DNA of 64,000 nucleotides from Leptidea sinapis (taxonomy: Eukaryota > Arthropoda > Insecta > Lepidoptera > Pieridae). Position numbers and translations under genes: made by a program. Location of the stretch: the NCBI RefSeq assembly GCF_905404315.1, contig NC_066265.1, positions 28,792,501 through 28,856,500 of the forward strand, written 5' to 3'. Shown here one piece after another: positions 30,261 through 40,628 of this stretch. Numbering within the stretch: position 1 is the stretch's first letter; each line of letters opens with the position of its first letter. The notes beneath the pieces are model-generated. The model was not told where the DNA came from. It saw nothing but the letters and a program-made list of their open reading frames with translations, and searched no databases.

Positions 30261-30949
30261 TTAATTGTAAGGGGTAACGCTGCCCAAATTGTAGTAAGTA
30301 AATATAATAGTTGTAAGTGGAAAGTGTAAAATATAGATTTTAAACTTTAAGTGAGTTTAAATTACTAACCCCTTCTACATAAAGATTTTTCATAGAAACG
30401 AGTTGACTAGAATTTAAACAGGAGGATGTAATTACAAAAACTAGAAACCACAAATCTTCTCATTAATTATATTCTGTAGCTGTTCGGCTTTTATTAGTTT
30501 TGATTGAAATCATTATTATTACTTTTCAAGATTTAGAGTTTTTAACTAAGTATTCAGTCATTTCTTAAAAGGGTTAAATTTTGAATGTATAGTTATTATA
30601 TAAAGTTACCTAAAGTAACTTCACCCTGGCCACTCTTGGAGTGGAGCACTCTTGCGGAGTACTGAGGACAATATCGAGGGAAATGTGTGACAATGGCTCG
30701 CGTTAAAAAGCCTCCGGTTCAAAAGATTGTGATCGCCTCACAATGGCTCACCTTTAAATTTATCCGGCCATATTATCTTCGCTTGATAAACTGCCTTTTA
30801 CCGGCGTTATAAGTTGTGTAAGGCACGTTCTGTTACTAGGGTGCTAAGAAGACGCAGATTTAATATTGTTTCCGATAGTTTAATCACCCTATTTTTTTAA
30901 TATACATATAATAATAACTGAAGAGTAACAAATTATTATAATTGGTGTC
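30261..30949. other. AT-rich stretch
   Basis: TCTTGGAGTGGAGCACTCTTGCG and two CAATGGCTC(A/G)C motifs around 30640-30760; no gene recognised. Confidence 0.35.
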
Positions 30950-31153
30950 ATAAGACCAAAGTTGTAATACAATAAAACGATGGAAATATAAATATTGATT
31001 TAAAAGAGTGGCAATAAGTTTCTTGCTATTTCTTCTCATTAGCTCAACCCTATACGAAGTCGTGGTAGATTCAATAAGAAATATTTTTTTTGACGTCCAT
31101 AAGTGTAATTTCCGTGACCTATATGAATAAAGTTATTTTGATTTGATTTAATA
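30950..31153 (-). repeat. SINE/LINE tail repeat B, inverse copy
   Basis: AAAAGAGTGGCAATAAGTTT, CATTAGCTCAACCC, and GAATAAAGTTATTTTGATTT is the reverse of the 17943 copy. Confidence 0.65.
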
Positions 31154-31507
31154 TCATAAGGTATATTTATTGGTCTTTGGATGTGATGAAAATTATGTTT
31201 AAAAATCCGTTACACACAAACATTGGTGGAAATATACATATGGATCAGTTCAATAATCAATCGAATGCCTTAATACATACAAGATCATAAATACAATTAT
31301 ATAATATTATATCGATGTTAGTCCTAGACAGAAACCAAAAGGAAATCGCAAACGTGTCCATAATAGTTGTGGCGATCTGTAGCTGTTCTGCATAGGCCTA
31401 ATGCGACATTAAGAAATATCCTCCGGATCGATCAGAATAGAGATGAGAAGTAAACGCATGGTATGGTATGGTAAAGGGGCACCTGTCTCTGCAATAAGTA
31501 TATTTTG
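31154..31507. other. AT-rich stretch
   Basis: ATGGTATGGTATGGTAAAGG at 31458-31477 is a short ATGGT tandem. No gene. Confidence 0.4.
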
Positions 31508-31713
31508 CGTGCAGTTTTGACTTTCTTGAAATACCCAAAAATTCTGAGCGGCACTACAACTGCGCTCGTCATCTTGAGACATAATATGTCAAGTCTCATT
31601 TGCCCAGTAATTTCACTAGCTACAGCGCCCTTCCGACCAAATCACAGTAATGCTTACAAATTACGGCTTCACGGCAGAAATAGGCGACGTTGTAGTACCT
31701 ATAATCTAGCCGG
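31508..31713 (+). mobile_element. Repeat alpha, truncated at both ends
   Basis: From GTTTTGACTTTCTTGAAATA through ACAACTGCGCTCGTCATCTT to AATCTAGCCGGC, where it stops abruptly at a junction with the next block. Confidence 0.8.
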
Positions 31714-32031
31714 CTCAGTTGGTGCTCACCACGAAACCGTTATTAACGGTTAACGGTTCAAGCTGATAAGTCGACGTGTCAGTTTGGGCGATAGTGCAGG
31801 AATCGCTTCTTTCGACTGTCTTCAGCATGAGACATTTATCCATCGGGTGTTGTATAGGTTGTTGGTAAGAGAGCCATATATCCATGAACGCATTTGGCTG
31901 AAGGGCAGCGGCAGGAGTGGCAAAAGGCCAGCCACCCGGATCATTTGCACACGTGGGATCCTGTGACCCTGCGAGGGGTATAACACTAAACAACCAGATT
32001 CAGAAGAGAAAGTTTAGTTAATCTTTATTAC
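31714..32031 (-). other. ORF-bearing GC-rich block of unknown origin
   Basis: Directly abuts the broken repeat alpha. A minus ORF of 92 codons (31715-31993) includes SQDPTCANDPGGWPFATPAA and AFMDIWLSYQQPIQHP; the plus strand is also open for 60 codons. It may be a foreign insertion into repeat alpha or the remnant of a retroelement. I do not recognise it. Confidence 0.3.
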
Positions 32032-32207
32032 ACAGTTTTCTGTTGTTTAAATTCCACTTAAACCTAAGCATAAACCGAAACTTGCATAGAAAAACTCGCT
32101 TACACTGATTCTTTAGTTCTAAGTTGAACCTTTATGTAAATGAATTATTTTGAATGAAACAGAACCGATTCTATGATATAATTAAAACCCTGGTTTGTAT
32201 GAATGCG

Positions 32208-32510
32208 TTATATTTTACGTAACCAGTAGCGCTTTAGAACAGCAAGTTCACAGTCAGCGACCGGAACGTTCCATTCCACGAATACAACGGAACAAGACTT
32301 TCGGAGCGGAAAAATACACTTAAGAATACAAATATATTTATTTCTACGTTTTCTGCGAATGCTCTTCAAGTGTATACATTTGTATTGTGAAATAACTAAG
32401 TTATTTGTGTAACAACGTTTTAAACTTTGCTCTTGTAGACTTAAAAACGTAGTCATCTTTTCATATAATAATTGGATCACGAACAATAAGTTCTCTTTAA
32501 ATTCTCTCAT
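32208..32510 (-). CDS. 100-codon ORF, unknown, probably not a gene
   Basis: Minus ORF ending VEWNVPVADCELAVLKRYWL RKI and stop. The C-terminal third is GC-richer and protein-like; the N-terminal part is AT-rich and low in complexity. No motif and no repeat match within the window. Confidence 0.2.
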   Translation of the reverse strand: MREFKENLLFVIQLLYEKMTTFLSLQEQSLKRCYTNNLVISQYKCIHLKSIRRKRRNKYICILKCIFPLRKSCSVVFVEWNVPVADCELAVLKRYWLRKI

Positions 32511-32929
32511 CCGTTTTAATTTCGGTTTATTAAAAATACATAAGTTACAATTGTGGTACGATTATTACACTTGGGAAATGATTGTCATGATTCCCGCTTA
32601 GTAAATGATATTATTGATACAATTCTACGAATTTTGTGGCCCAATTTGAAAGTCACAGTTAAAATTAAAAGTAGGCAAATTGACTAGCCTGCACCAATTA
32701 TTTGTATTCCATGTCCATCGCCCAGCCCCAAGTTTTAATTATAGCTAATAACGTTGATTAACTTACATCTCAGAAATACCTAATTCAATTTGAATGCATT
32801 TTACTCTACTCGATTTAAAGTTCTCTGTAATATTTGGTGTTTGTTTCATTCCAATCGGCTCACTAAAAAAAAATATTTGATACAATTATTTTGGCTTTAC
32901 ACGTACTTCAAAGCGCTCAAGTATTTAAG
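32511..32929. other. AT-rich stretch
   Basis: Nothing recognised. Confidence 0.4.
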
Positions 32930-32935
32930 TAGCTA

Positions 32936-33426
32936 TATGAATGAATGAAGCCTTTATTGCAAGCAAACTAAAAAGGACATTTTTAACTTATGCTACAACT
33001 TAATATACTAAAGTATTATAATTATATTTCACTAAATATAAGTTTTATCTTATGTTAATCATTGCTCGCTTCCGCCGACATAGGCCTCCTCCAGATCTTT
33101 CCACATTTACCTGTCGTAAGTTGTTCTTCTACATGTTGGTCCAGCAATTTTTTTGAAATCATCTTCCCATCGTATCATTTGTGTCTCCCTCTATTTCTTT
33201 TTCCATATCTTGGATACCACTCTATAATGTCTTTGGTCCAACGCCATGTTAGCTGCTTAATTGTTTTTTCCATACTTTCCATTTTTGTTTTCTTTCTTAT
33301 GTTTGTTATACTTATTTTTTTCAACATGCTGCGCTCAATCCCATTATGGCACACTTTTAATTTGTTTAAATTTTTATTTGTGAGAGACCAAGGTTGGCAC
33401 CCATAAGTCGGTGTAGGCAATAGGTA
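32936..33426 (-). mobile_element. RTE-like LINE 3' end with (GAAT)n tail
   Basis: Minus strand: TYGCQPWSLTNKNLNKLKVC, WTKDIIEWYPRYGKRNRGR, RWEDDFKKIAGPTC and MWKDLEEAYVGG, the typical C-terminus of an endonuclease-reverse transcriptase, then a 3' UTR ending AATAAAGGCTTCATTCATTC. A 6-bp TAGCTA on each side (32930-32935, 33427-33432) may be the target duplication. 5'-truncated and frameshifted. Confidence 0.82.
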
Positions 33427-33461
33427 TAGCTACCTAAACGTTAACTTTTGAATGGTCATTA

Positions 33462-33750
33462 TGAATATTTCATCTAGATTACTGAATCTACCATATGTTC
33501 GGAAAGAGTAGAACTCGTGAGAAGAAACTCAACGGTCGCTGTTTTAAATCAATGAGTGTTTAACTATAGTTATAATACATTATAACTAATGAGCTTGTAT
33601 TAAGGTATCACATCCAATATATGAATCGTGTTTAAAGTTAAAAAGCGTTAAATACATCAAATATTTATTGGAAAGTAATAAATAATAACTGTTATAATAA
33701 ATATATTATCGAACATTGAATGCATCAACCTTTATAGCACAGTTCCAGAG
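33462..33750 (+). repeat. Dispersed repeat D
   Basis: Shared with 63292-63700: ACTGAATCTACCATATGTTC, GAACTCGTGAGAAGAA, ACTCAACGG, AATATATGAATCGTGTTTAA, ATGCATCAACCTTTA. SINE/LINE tail-like. Confidence 0.65.
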
Positions 33751-34320
33751 GTGCTAGCTAGCTTAGTATGCAAAAGCTTGATTAAAAATGTTACGCTTAC
33801 GTTACTTATTATATAATAATTCGTAAATAGATGAAAGAAGCAATAGCTTCTCATATATTATATCTAATAATTATATTCTGATATATACTATCTGAAAAAA
33901 TCCTGAGCTACATTACATACAGTTTAATATCGTATATATGATATTAAACTAATAAAAATAGTTAAAAAACCTTATTTTGATTTGAAAATTAACAATAATC
34001 TTATTTTTCAAATTGATTAATGAAATAATTTTATCAAATTCCTCTAATGTCATCGGTCTTCGATAAATCTACTAAGTTTGAACGAAATCTGGTCGTTTAA
34101 AATGGGGCATAATCGCGCCCAAATGAGTCAGTTACAAACAAACATACATACAGGCAAAGTAAATAAAACCGTGTAAAAAACTAAAATAGACTTAAATATT
34201 CTTAAGGTCCAAAGCACACACGCATGTATACTCATTTTGAGACTCTGTAATCACAGATGTGATGGCAAAAGTTAAAAGAAATCAGTGACAGCATTAGAAA
34301 CATAAATAGCCAAAATTATT
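33751..34320. other. AT-rich stretch with perfect 11-bp hairpin
   Basis: AGTTTAATATC (33921-33931) and GATATTAAACT (33940-33950) form a perfect hairpin. 34058-34180 resembles the tail of the CTAGCTGAC-type repeats. Confidence 0.5.
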
Positions 34321-34525
34321 GAACACGCCCGGAGTGTTCGCGCCATCCATGCAAGCGGAGCTTCAGACGTTTGTTTGTGCGCCAGTTAACATCGAACAGC
34401 AGTCTGCAAACATCTCTGTGCTGTAATCAGCGTCGATTTGCTGAAAAAGTACGCTCCGCCGAACACCCCCTGCCCCATACTCCGCTCACGCCCTCGCTTA
34501 GCAAACATTTATACTTTCATTAGCT
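34321..34525. promoter_or_regulatory. CpG-rich promoter-like patch
   Basis: GTGTTCGCGCCATCC holds an E2F-like TTCGCGCC. CGCTCCGCCGAACACCCCC and CTCACGCCCTCGC follow, and a TATAAA box is readable on the minus strand near 34510. Surroundings are AT-rich. No linked exon was identified. Confidence 0.3.
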
Positions 34526-34652
34526 ATGTACTTAGCTTATAAAATTTTCTTCTTCATAAATTTGCCTCAAAATATCAATTTCTCAATCTCAATCAATATA
34601 TACAAGCTTTTGCAACGGGAATTGCGCTGACTAATATTTTATTTTCCCAATA

Positions 34653-34911
34653 TAACGGCGCCTATTTCTGCCGTGAAGCAGTAATGTGTAAACATTACTG
34701 TGTTTCGATCTGAAGGCCGCTGTAGCTAGTGATATTACGGGGCAAATGAGATTATAATGTCTCAAGATGTCGAGTGCAGTAGTAGTGCCGCTCAGAATTT
34801 TTGGGTTTTTCAATAATCCTGAGCGGCACTGCATTGTAATGAGCAGGGCGTACCAATTACCATCAGCTGAACGTCCTGCTCATTTCGTCTCTTATTTTCA
34901 TAAAAAAATAC
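34653..34911 (-). mobile_element. Repeat alpha, minus copy, 3'-truncated
   Basis: From AACGGCGCCTATTTCTGCCG to CATTTCGTCTCTTATTTTCA; the terminal CCAGTGGGAGG is missing. Confidence 0.82.
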
Positions 34912-35009
34912 ATTAATGCAACCAAAAAAGGAGGAGGTTATGTCTAGTATCATCACGTATAGTATAAGTTCGCTTCTAGACTGATTTGATTTTAAGACTC
35001 ACAATAAAG

Positions 35010-35252
35010 TGACGTCACTACGCAACAAGTGATCTGGGCATTTACAGAGCGCTGGATCTCCGAAAATTCGAGCAACTCAGCATTTAACACGGTCAAATGG
35101 TTCGAGCTGATGCTGGGGTGCGCCAGACCAGAGATAACAGCAATACTGCATATATGACTGGACCTGTATTTTGTAGAGCGCTAGAATATGGGCCGGCTTG
35201 CAGTATTGCCGTGCTCTATTTATGACGCCCAGCTCAATTGAAGCAATGTCGA
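35010..35252 (-). mobile_element. Jockey/CR1-like LINE internal fragment
   Basis: Minus strand: ELGVINRARQYCKPAHILAL, YCCYLWSGAPQHQLEPFDR. It is the same part of the LINE that hosts the Tc1 at 4785-7010, without that insertion. Confidence 0.78.
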
Positions 35253-35424
35253 TTTTAAATCATAGTAAGCCGTGACATAACTATAACATAGGTTAATTTG
35301 ATATGTTTTAACATGCAACGTTGATATTGATTTTAGACTTGTGCTACCTAATTACAATATTTAGACTTGTATCTACTATGTAATATTAATATATTTAAAC
35401 TTGGTTATGAATTGAAGCAATGCA
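35253..35424. other. Short AT-rich spacer
   Basis: Nothing recognised. Confidence 0.4.
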
Positions 35425-35749
35425 GTTTTTCTGCAAGATCGAATCAGAAATGAGGAGATCCGTAGTAGAACTAAGTTGCCTACATAGCCCAAATGATTGC
35501 GTAACTGAAGTGGCAGTGGGCAGGGCACATAGTTCGACGGATAGATGGCCGTTGGTGCAGTAAAGTCCTCGAATGGCGACCACGTACCGGAAGGCGTAGT
35601 GTTGATAGGCCCCCACAAGATGGACCGACGATCTGGTCAAGATCGCCGGAATACGTTTAATGAGGGCAGCGCAGGACCGATCGTCGTGGAAATCTTTAGG
35701 GAAGGCCTTTGTCCAGCAGTGGACCTCTTCCGGCTGATGATGATGATGC
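35425..35749 (+). mobile_element. RTE-like LINE 3' fragment with (GAT)n tail
   Basis: ATCGAATCAGAAATGAGGAG onward matches 57612-58035. The C-terminal block includes KVLEWRPRTG-type and AQDRSSWK-type codons with frame shifts, and the copy ends in TGATGATGATGATG (35735-35749). Fifty bases beyond, a truncated mariner begins. Confidence 0.82.
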
Positions 35750-35799
35750 AATGAAAATGATACGATTAGTGGCTGTTTGTAAAAATAATAATTACAAAT

Positions 35800-36620
35800 A
35801 TAAATTCTATGTTTTCTTGCTCTAAAAACTCTTTTGTTCTGTGCGCGGTGTGAGAACTCGCATTGTCGTGATGGAGGATGATGCGGCGGTTGCAGTTCTC
35901 TATACAGAGTTCAGAAACGACCTGTGGCAAACAAATGCTAGCACACCATTCTGCATTAACCGTTCTTTTTCTCTCAAGAGGAATAGTCGCAACATGGCCG
36001 GTTTTGGAGACAAACGTGGCCACCATTTTTTTTGCAACACTCCGTGAACGAACAAATTGTTGTTGGCTTTAACTCATTTTCGAACACCCAAACTCGTGAC
36101 TGGTTTTTTGTTTCGGGTTCGTACGCATATATCCAGGATTCGTCACCTGATACGATGTTGTATACAGCATTTGAGGATCCTGCGTGGAACCTTTCGAAAG
36201 TTCTGGCGCACCAAGTAACGCGAGCCGCTTTTTGTTCTTCACAGAGCAAATACGGTATCCATCGGGAAATAACTTTTTTACACCTAATTGTTCATGCAAG
36301 ATTAATTGTATTTGACTCATGCCAATGTATAAAGTAGCCTGAATTTTGCGGTATGTCACATGTCGATCTTCCTCAATCAGCTTACGCACAGCATCAACGT
36401 TTTCTTTGGTGACTGCAGTTTTTGGACGACCTTGACGGGGGTCATCACTGAGCTTGACACGTCCACGTTGAAATTCAGCAAACCAGCGATAAATTGTGGT
36501 TTTGGATGGGGCTTCATCACTTAATGCAGAAATCATCCGGTCAACACATTGTTTTTGTGTTAAACCACTTCGAAAGTCATAATAAGTCATCGCTCTAGAA
36601 TTTTCTCGAGTCAATTCCAT
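35800..36620 (-). pseudogene. mariner transposase, frameshifted and truncated
   Basis: The start at 36620 (MELTRENSRAM) leads into an intact N-terminal DNA-binding half with two helix-turn-helix regions (SKTTIYRWFAEFQRGR and QGRPKTAVTKENV). A frameshift follows near 36265, a second frame carries the first catalytic Asp (SGDESWIYAYEPETKNQS), and a third carries the second Asp (ILHHDNASSHTA). The sequence breaks off after FLEQENIEF, before the third Asp, so the DD34D triad is incomplete and the gene is dead. Confidence 0.9.
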
Positions 36621-36800
36621 TTTCTCAACGACTAAACAAGTTTGACAAGACCTTGTGACAAGACCGAGAATCTTTTTTTAAATAAATAAATGGTATTCGA
36701 TTTTTAAAACCAAGGAATTTTCAATTAAAAATATTTTAATATTCTTTATTTAAGGAACAGTGGAAATATTCCATTCCCAATACTTTTAGTGCAGCCTGTG
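35800..36800 (-). mobile_element. Truncated mariner element
   Basis: The 5' terminal repeat survives at the right end: CACAGGCTGCACTAAAAGTA on the minus strand, with flanking TA at 36801-36802. The other end, with its terminal repeat, is lost at about 35800. The transposase pseudogene fills the body. Confidence 0.85.
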
Positions 36801-36802
36801 TA

Positions 36803-37524
36803 CATTCGTTGAAATTATAGATGAAGATTTCTTTTAACTAATTATAGTTCGGTATTCCAACTTAACGATGACCGTATGGGTCATTGAATCATTGGTCAGG
36901 GAATGAATCTCAGCCGTGAATATTCCTACAGTTTATTATTGATGAAAGTTGATTTTTCTGAGAGATAAACTTTTTTAATGTAAAATAATTGTAATAAATC
37001 TGAAGAGTTCAATTTTAAATCTAATTTAAATTGTCATTTTTGTGTACGATAGCGCACGCAATAAATGAATATTTTATTTATATTAAACCGCATAAATCTA
37101 ATACTTTTATACTGACAATTAAATCACATCGTTTGAAATTATTCCCAAACCATTCCAAAATATTCAAAAATGGACAACGATAATGTTCAAGTTTTCACTT
37201 CTGCCAGCATTCCCGGATTGCAACCCATTTTTATATATAACAATATATGAGACCTAATCAAATCTTACTTGACAACAACTCCAATCAAATAATTGGTTAC
37301 GCTTTGATTTAAATCATGATCGAAGCACTTAACATTGATCCTAACCACTCAGCAACATTGTCACCGGGGAATTGGGACTCTCGACATCAAGTACCTGATG
37401 ATAGAAGCTATAAATTAATTAATGAAATGTGCAAACGATATTTGTCCACAAATGACCTTTACAAATATCATATATTGATTCATTTTGAAATTGATCATAT
37501 ATTAACATGATACATATAAATACT
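36803..37524. other. AT-rich stretch
   Basis: No gene or repeat recognised; the 64-codon ORF at 37316-37510 has no motif. Confidence 0.4.
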
Positions 37525-38225
37525 AGCTGATGTCCGCGACTTCGTGCGCGTAGATTTTTTTTATGATTATAAGAGATAAGATGAGCAGGACGTTCAGCTG
37601 ATGGCAATTGATACGCCCTGCCAATTACAATGTAGTGTCGCTCAGGATTCTTGAAAAACCGTAAAAATTCTGAGTGGCACTACAACTTCGCTCATCACCT
37701 TGAGACATAAGATGTTAAGTCTGATTTGCATAGTAATTCCACTAGCTACTGCGCCATTCAGATCGAAACAAAGTAATGCTTACACATTAATGCTTCACGG
37801 CAGAAATAGGCGCCGTTATGGTACCCATAATCTAGCCGGCATCCTGTGCAAAGGAGCCACGCACTGGTAAAGATAGTAGAAAAAGGGTTTTTAAAAATAT
37901 TAAGCAAGTTTGGAATTTAAGATTATCTCATGTCCTATTCCAGTTCCGGTTCCCGTTTTCGCTCCCGTTTCCAACATATTATATTAGGAATCTTATTTCG
38001 AGAAAGATTGCTATGGCAAATTAAACCTTCTATTGGTAAAGTTATAGCTCATCGACGTGAATTTCACAACACTCTTTAGAAATCCCTCAGGAACCTTAGA
38101 TTTATTCGGGATAAAATGTAGCCCATATCCTTTCCCAAGCTAACGTCTATCGCTGCATCAAATTTCATCAAAATCGGTTCAAGTTGCTAAAAGCGGTAAA
38201 ATAGTAAGGATATCATATTATTATA
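37525..38225 (+). repeat. CTAGCTGATGTCCGCGAC-type repeat, split
   Basis: The head ACTAGCTGATGTCCGCGACT (37525) and the tail TTTATTCGGGATAAAATGTA, TGCATCAAATTTCATCAAAA, ATCGGTTCAAGTTGCT (38095-38200) belong to one common lepidopteran repeat, interrupted by repeat alpha at 37555-37867. Confidence 0.7.
37555..37867 (+). mobile_element. Repeat alpha, reference copy
   Basis: Complete head to tail: TTATGATTATAAGAGATAAG, GAGCAGGACGTTCAGCTGAT, TGATACGCCCTGCC, then a self-complementary pair GTGTCGCTCAGGATTC / GAGTGGCACT, the AAGATGTTAAGTCTGATTTG block, a hairpin AGTAATGCTTACACATTA, CACGGCAGAAATAGGCGCCG, TACCCATAATCTAGCCGGC and CGCACTGGT. About 310 bp and non-coding. About 13 copies occur in 64 kb. 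It could be a MITE or a SINE: the head has a DNA-transposon look, but copies are often 5'-truncated like retrocopies. Confidence 0.85.
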
Positions 38226-38350
38226 TTCTCTCCCACTGGTAAACATGTTTCATAGCTTATAGATAAGTTGTTTTTAATTTATTATTTTAAAGATCTAACA
38301 TATTGTCAATTAATTGAATTGCAGAATGGAAAATCCAGAGTTCAACTTAC

Positions 38351-38395
38351 ATCTCTTTAGTAGCATAGCGTCTGGACGCAGCGCAAGGCATGAAT
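38351..38395 (-). CDS. Candidate 45-nt coding microexon
   Basis: On the minus strand, TGATGTTTTTCTTTACAG precedes the block and GTAAGT follows it, both strong splice signals. The 45-nt exon has one open frame, reading FMPCAASRRYATKE with a split codon at each side. The plus strand is also open here (MENPEFNLHLFSSIASGR) with weaker signals. Family not recognised. It might belong to the same minus-strand transcription unit as 60775-60837. Confidence 0.35.
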
Positions 38396-38459
38396 CTGTA
38401 AAGAAAAACATCATTTTAAAAATGGCGGTAATTTATACTTAAACAAATTTATTATTAAT

Positions 38460-38600
38460 TACAAATAGAAAATAACTGGTCTGGTGGCTAATGCGCCACA
38501 AAACGCGTGAGTCGATGGCCAGTCTTATGCCGCCGCGCGTTACCAACGCCAAGTCAACGGGCTCGGGTTACACAATAAAATTGATTGCTTTTGAAGTTTT
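38460..38600. other. CpG-rich patch
   Basis: CCACAAAACGCGTGAGTCGA and CCGCCGCGCGTTACC in an AT-rich setting, with no repeat match in the window; role unknown. Confidence 0.3.
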
Positions 38601-39147
38601 TCGGCTTGTTCATAAAAACGAACGTCAATGCTTTTATTATTAAACAAGCTAGCGCTTTGTTAGATTACATAAACCATAGATGCTGCGTAATTTAAACAAA
38701 TTTCGTTTAAAGTAGGGCTGTCATGCATTTTTTGTGATTTTTTTAGATTTACCTACAGATTACATTTCGATTATTACTAATGAATGTAGTAATTTTTTAT
38801 AACTAAAACATACTTCAAAGTTACTAATTAGTCATAGAATAATGACTAAAACATCATAGATAATACAAAAAATAATTTTTAAATCGACTGCTACAGATAA
38901 TTTTTACGGCTGACCGTATTTTGACGGCTTGTCGTATTTTACACAGATAAAGTTTTAAAATTAAATATTCTTACTTTTATAGTCTGTTAAATTACCTTTC
39001 TTGTGGTATATCGTGTAGCTTGTCTTACTCTGTGTATATTTAACGAAAAAATATCTGCTAATAATACCAGACGTTGTACGTCTGCTTGGCACACAACGGT
39101 AGTTTTCATAGCAGACGTCAGACGTCTGATTGGCACCTCGGGGGATA

Positions 39148-39205
39148 AGGGACGAGACGTTCAGCTGATGGTAAAAGACACGCAATGCCCAATGACAATG
39201 CAGTG
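39148..39205 (+). mobile_element. Repeat alpha, head fragment
   Basis: GATAAGGGACGAGACGTTCAG, CTGATGGTAAAAGACACGC, ATGACAATGCAGTG: only the first 60 bp of the family. Confidence 0.75.
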
Positions 39206-39387
39206 AAAAATGAAATGAAAATTACACATTATGATATTTAACTTGCAGCATATCTCAATTACGGCAAGATGGAAGGTGAATCAAGCTGTGGTAAATGCTT
39301 GAGACAGCCCTTAGCTATAAATAATATTTTTTCGATAATTGACTGAAAAATTCGACTATTTAAATGATATCCTTGAATATAACCAAT

Positions 39388-39455
39388 CACGATCTTGTGA
39401 TTCCTCTGGAGCTGCACGAGAGTGTGGGCGGTGGTGATCACTTACCACCAGGTAA
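39388..39455 (+). mobile_element. LINE 3' end scrap
   Basis: GTGATTCCTCTGGAGCTGCA, GGCGGTGGTGATCACTTACC: the same terminus as at 41530-41580. Confidence 0.65.
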
Positions 39456-39589
39456 CACGTACTGACAGACGTAGGTGTATTCCACAACTAAACAATTAAT
39501 GTAAGTAATATCACTGAACATACGAGTACATATTCACAACACAACAACGGAACGGGCATATAATATTAACGTAGGTATACATGTCTTCA

Positions 39590-40010
39590 TACCTTTATTA
39601 TGGAAAGGAGGACAAACGCTCGTACCTGGTATTAAGTGATCACCACCGCCCACATACTCTCGCATACGCAGCCGCCACTGCTCATATACGCAGAGTATAT
39701 GAGCGGTGGTGATGGTCACAGCAGCACAGCCGGCCTTTAAGGAAGGTGTACGTGCTTTTTTGAAGGTACACATGTCGTATCGTCCCGGAAACACCGCACT
39801 GTTTTGTAGGACGTGGCAGAAAGTTCCTTGAAAACCGCACTGTGGAAGAACGCCACACATCCAGATTGTATGGATGATATCCTGATTTGTGGCGTGTCAT
39901 GCGAAGGTGGAGACCGATTCTCCAACTCAAACAGCTCCACGGAACACTTCTTGTGAAAAATGTCATACATACATACTGTCTCTCAGAGGGTAGGCAGAGA
40001 GGCTGGCATT
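39590..40010 (-). mobile_element. Jockey/CR1-like LINE 3' fragment with internal hairpin
   Basis: Minus strand: TRHKSGYHPYNLDVWRSSTV and RFSRNFLPR, then SGTIRHVYLQKSTYTFLKGR in shifted frames. This is the RT C-terminus also seen at 41325-41625 and 45150-45570. An extra inverted duplication at 39674-39709 sits in the 3' part. A 24-kb-like LINE tail ends near 39590. Confidence 0.75.
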
Positions 40011-40318
40011 TAAATTTCAATTATTAGATAAGTTTAACAGAACATGTGGCACGTCAACGTCTCACATTGTTCGAGACTGGCTCGACTACGCCCATTTGGA
40101 CGTAGCAAAAGCGCGAATGCCTGCTTTATCTAGTCGGAGCGCAGTGGAGTCCAATCCTTTATCTAAGCCACGCCCCTTTTTTAATTGTATTGTGAAAGTT
40201 CCTTGTCAGACAGGTTGACAAAACTCTAATGTAAATAATAAAAATTCTAAAAAGATTCTTACATATCTTGTTCCATCGTTATATAGTTTCATTTTACAAC
40301 CATTCATCGTGAACTCTT

Positions 40319-40628
40319 CCAGCCATTCCCAATATACTATCTACAGATTGAGATAAATTACTACCTTCAACTGTCACTAATTAGCTGTCAATAATCTGAA
40401 GCTGTCCCAATATACCTGATAAGTCATTCTTATCGCCTCATATTGGGACGCGTGAACAGCAATTTCCATACAAACTTTTATCGCTTGCGAGCTATACGTC
40501 TTCACATTGACAGACAGCGTGTACGGATAAGTTGAGTTACCGTCGATAAGTTTATTGGGACAGAAAAGTCAACGACAGTTACGATTTTTATCTCAAGTAA
40601 GAGATAGACTGAATATTGGGAGCGGCCG
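40319..40628. mobile_element. MITE, second copy
   Basis: Homologous along its length to 23555-23831 (CAGCCATTCCCAATATACTA, AATCTGAAGCTGTCCCAATA, GAATATTGGGAGCGGCCG). It is about 30 bp longer because of CGCCTCATATTGGGACGCGTG near 40433-40453. A TTA follows the right end. Confidence 0.75.

Noticed and set aside
32270..32290. Heat-shock element (GGAACGTTCCATTCC)
   Set aside because: A single GAA-TTC dimer without promoter context; too weak.
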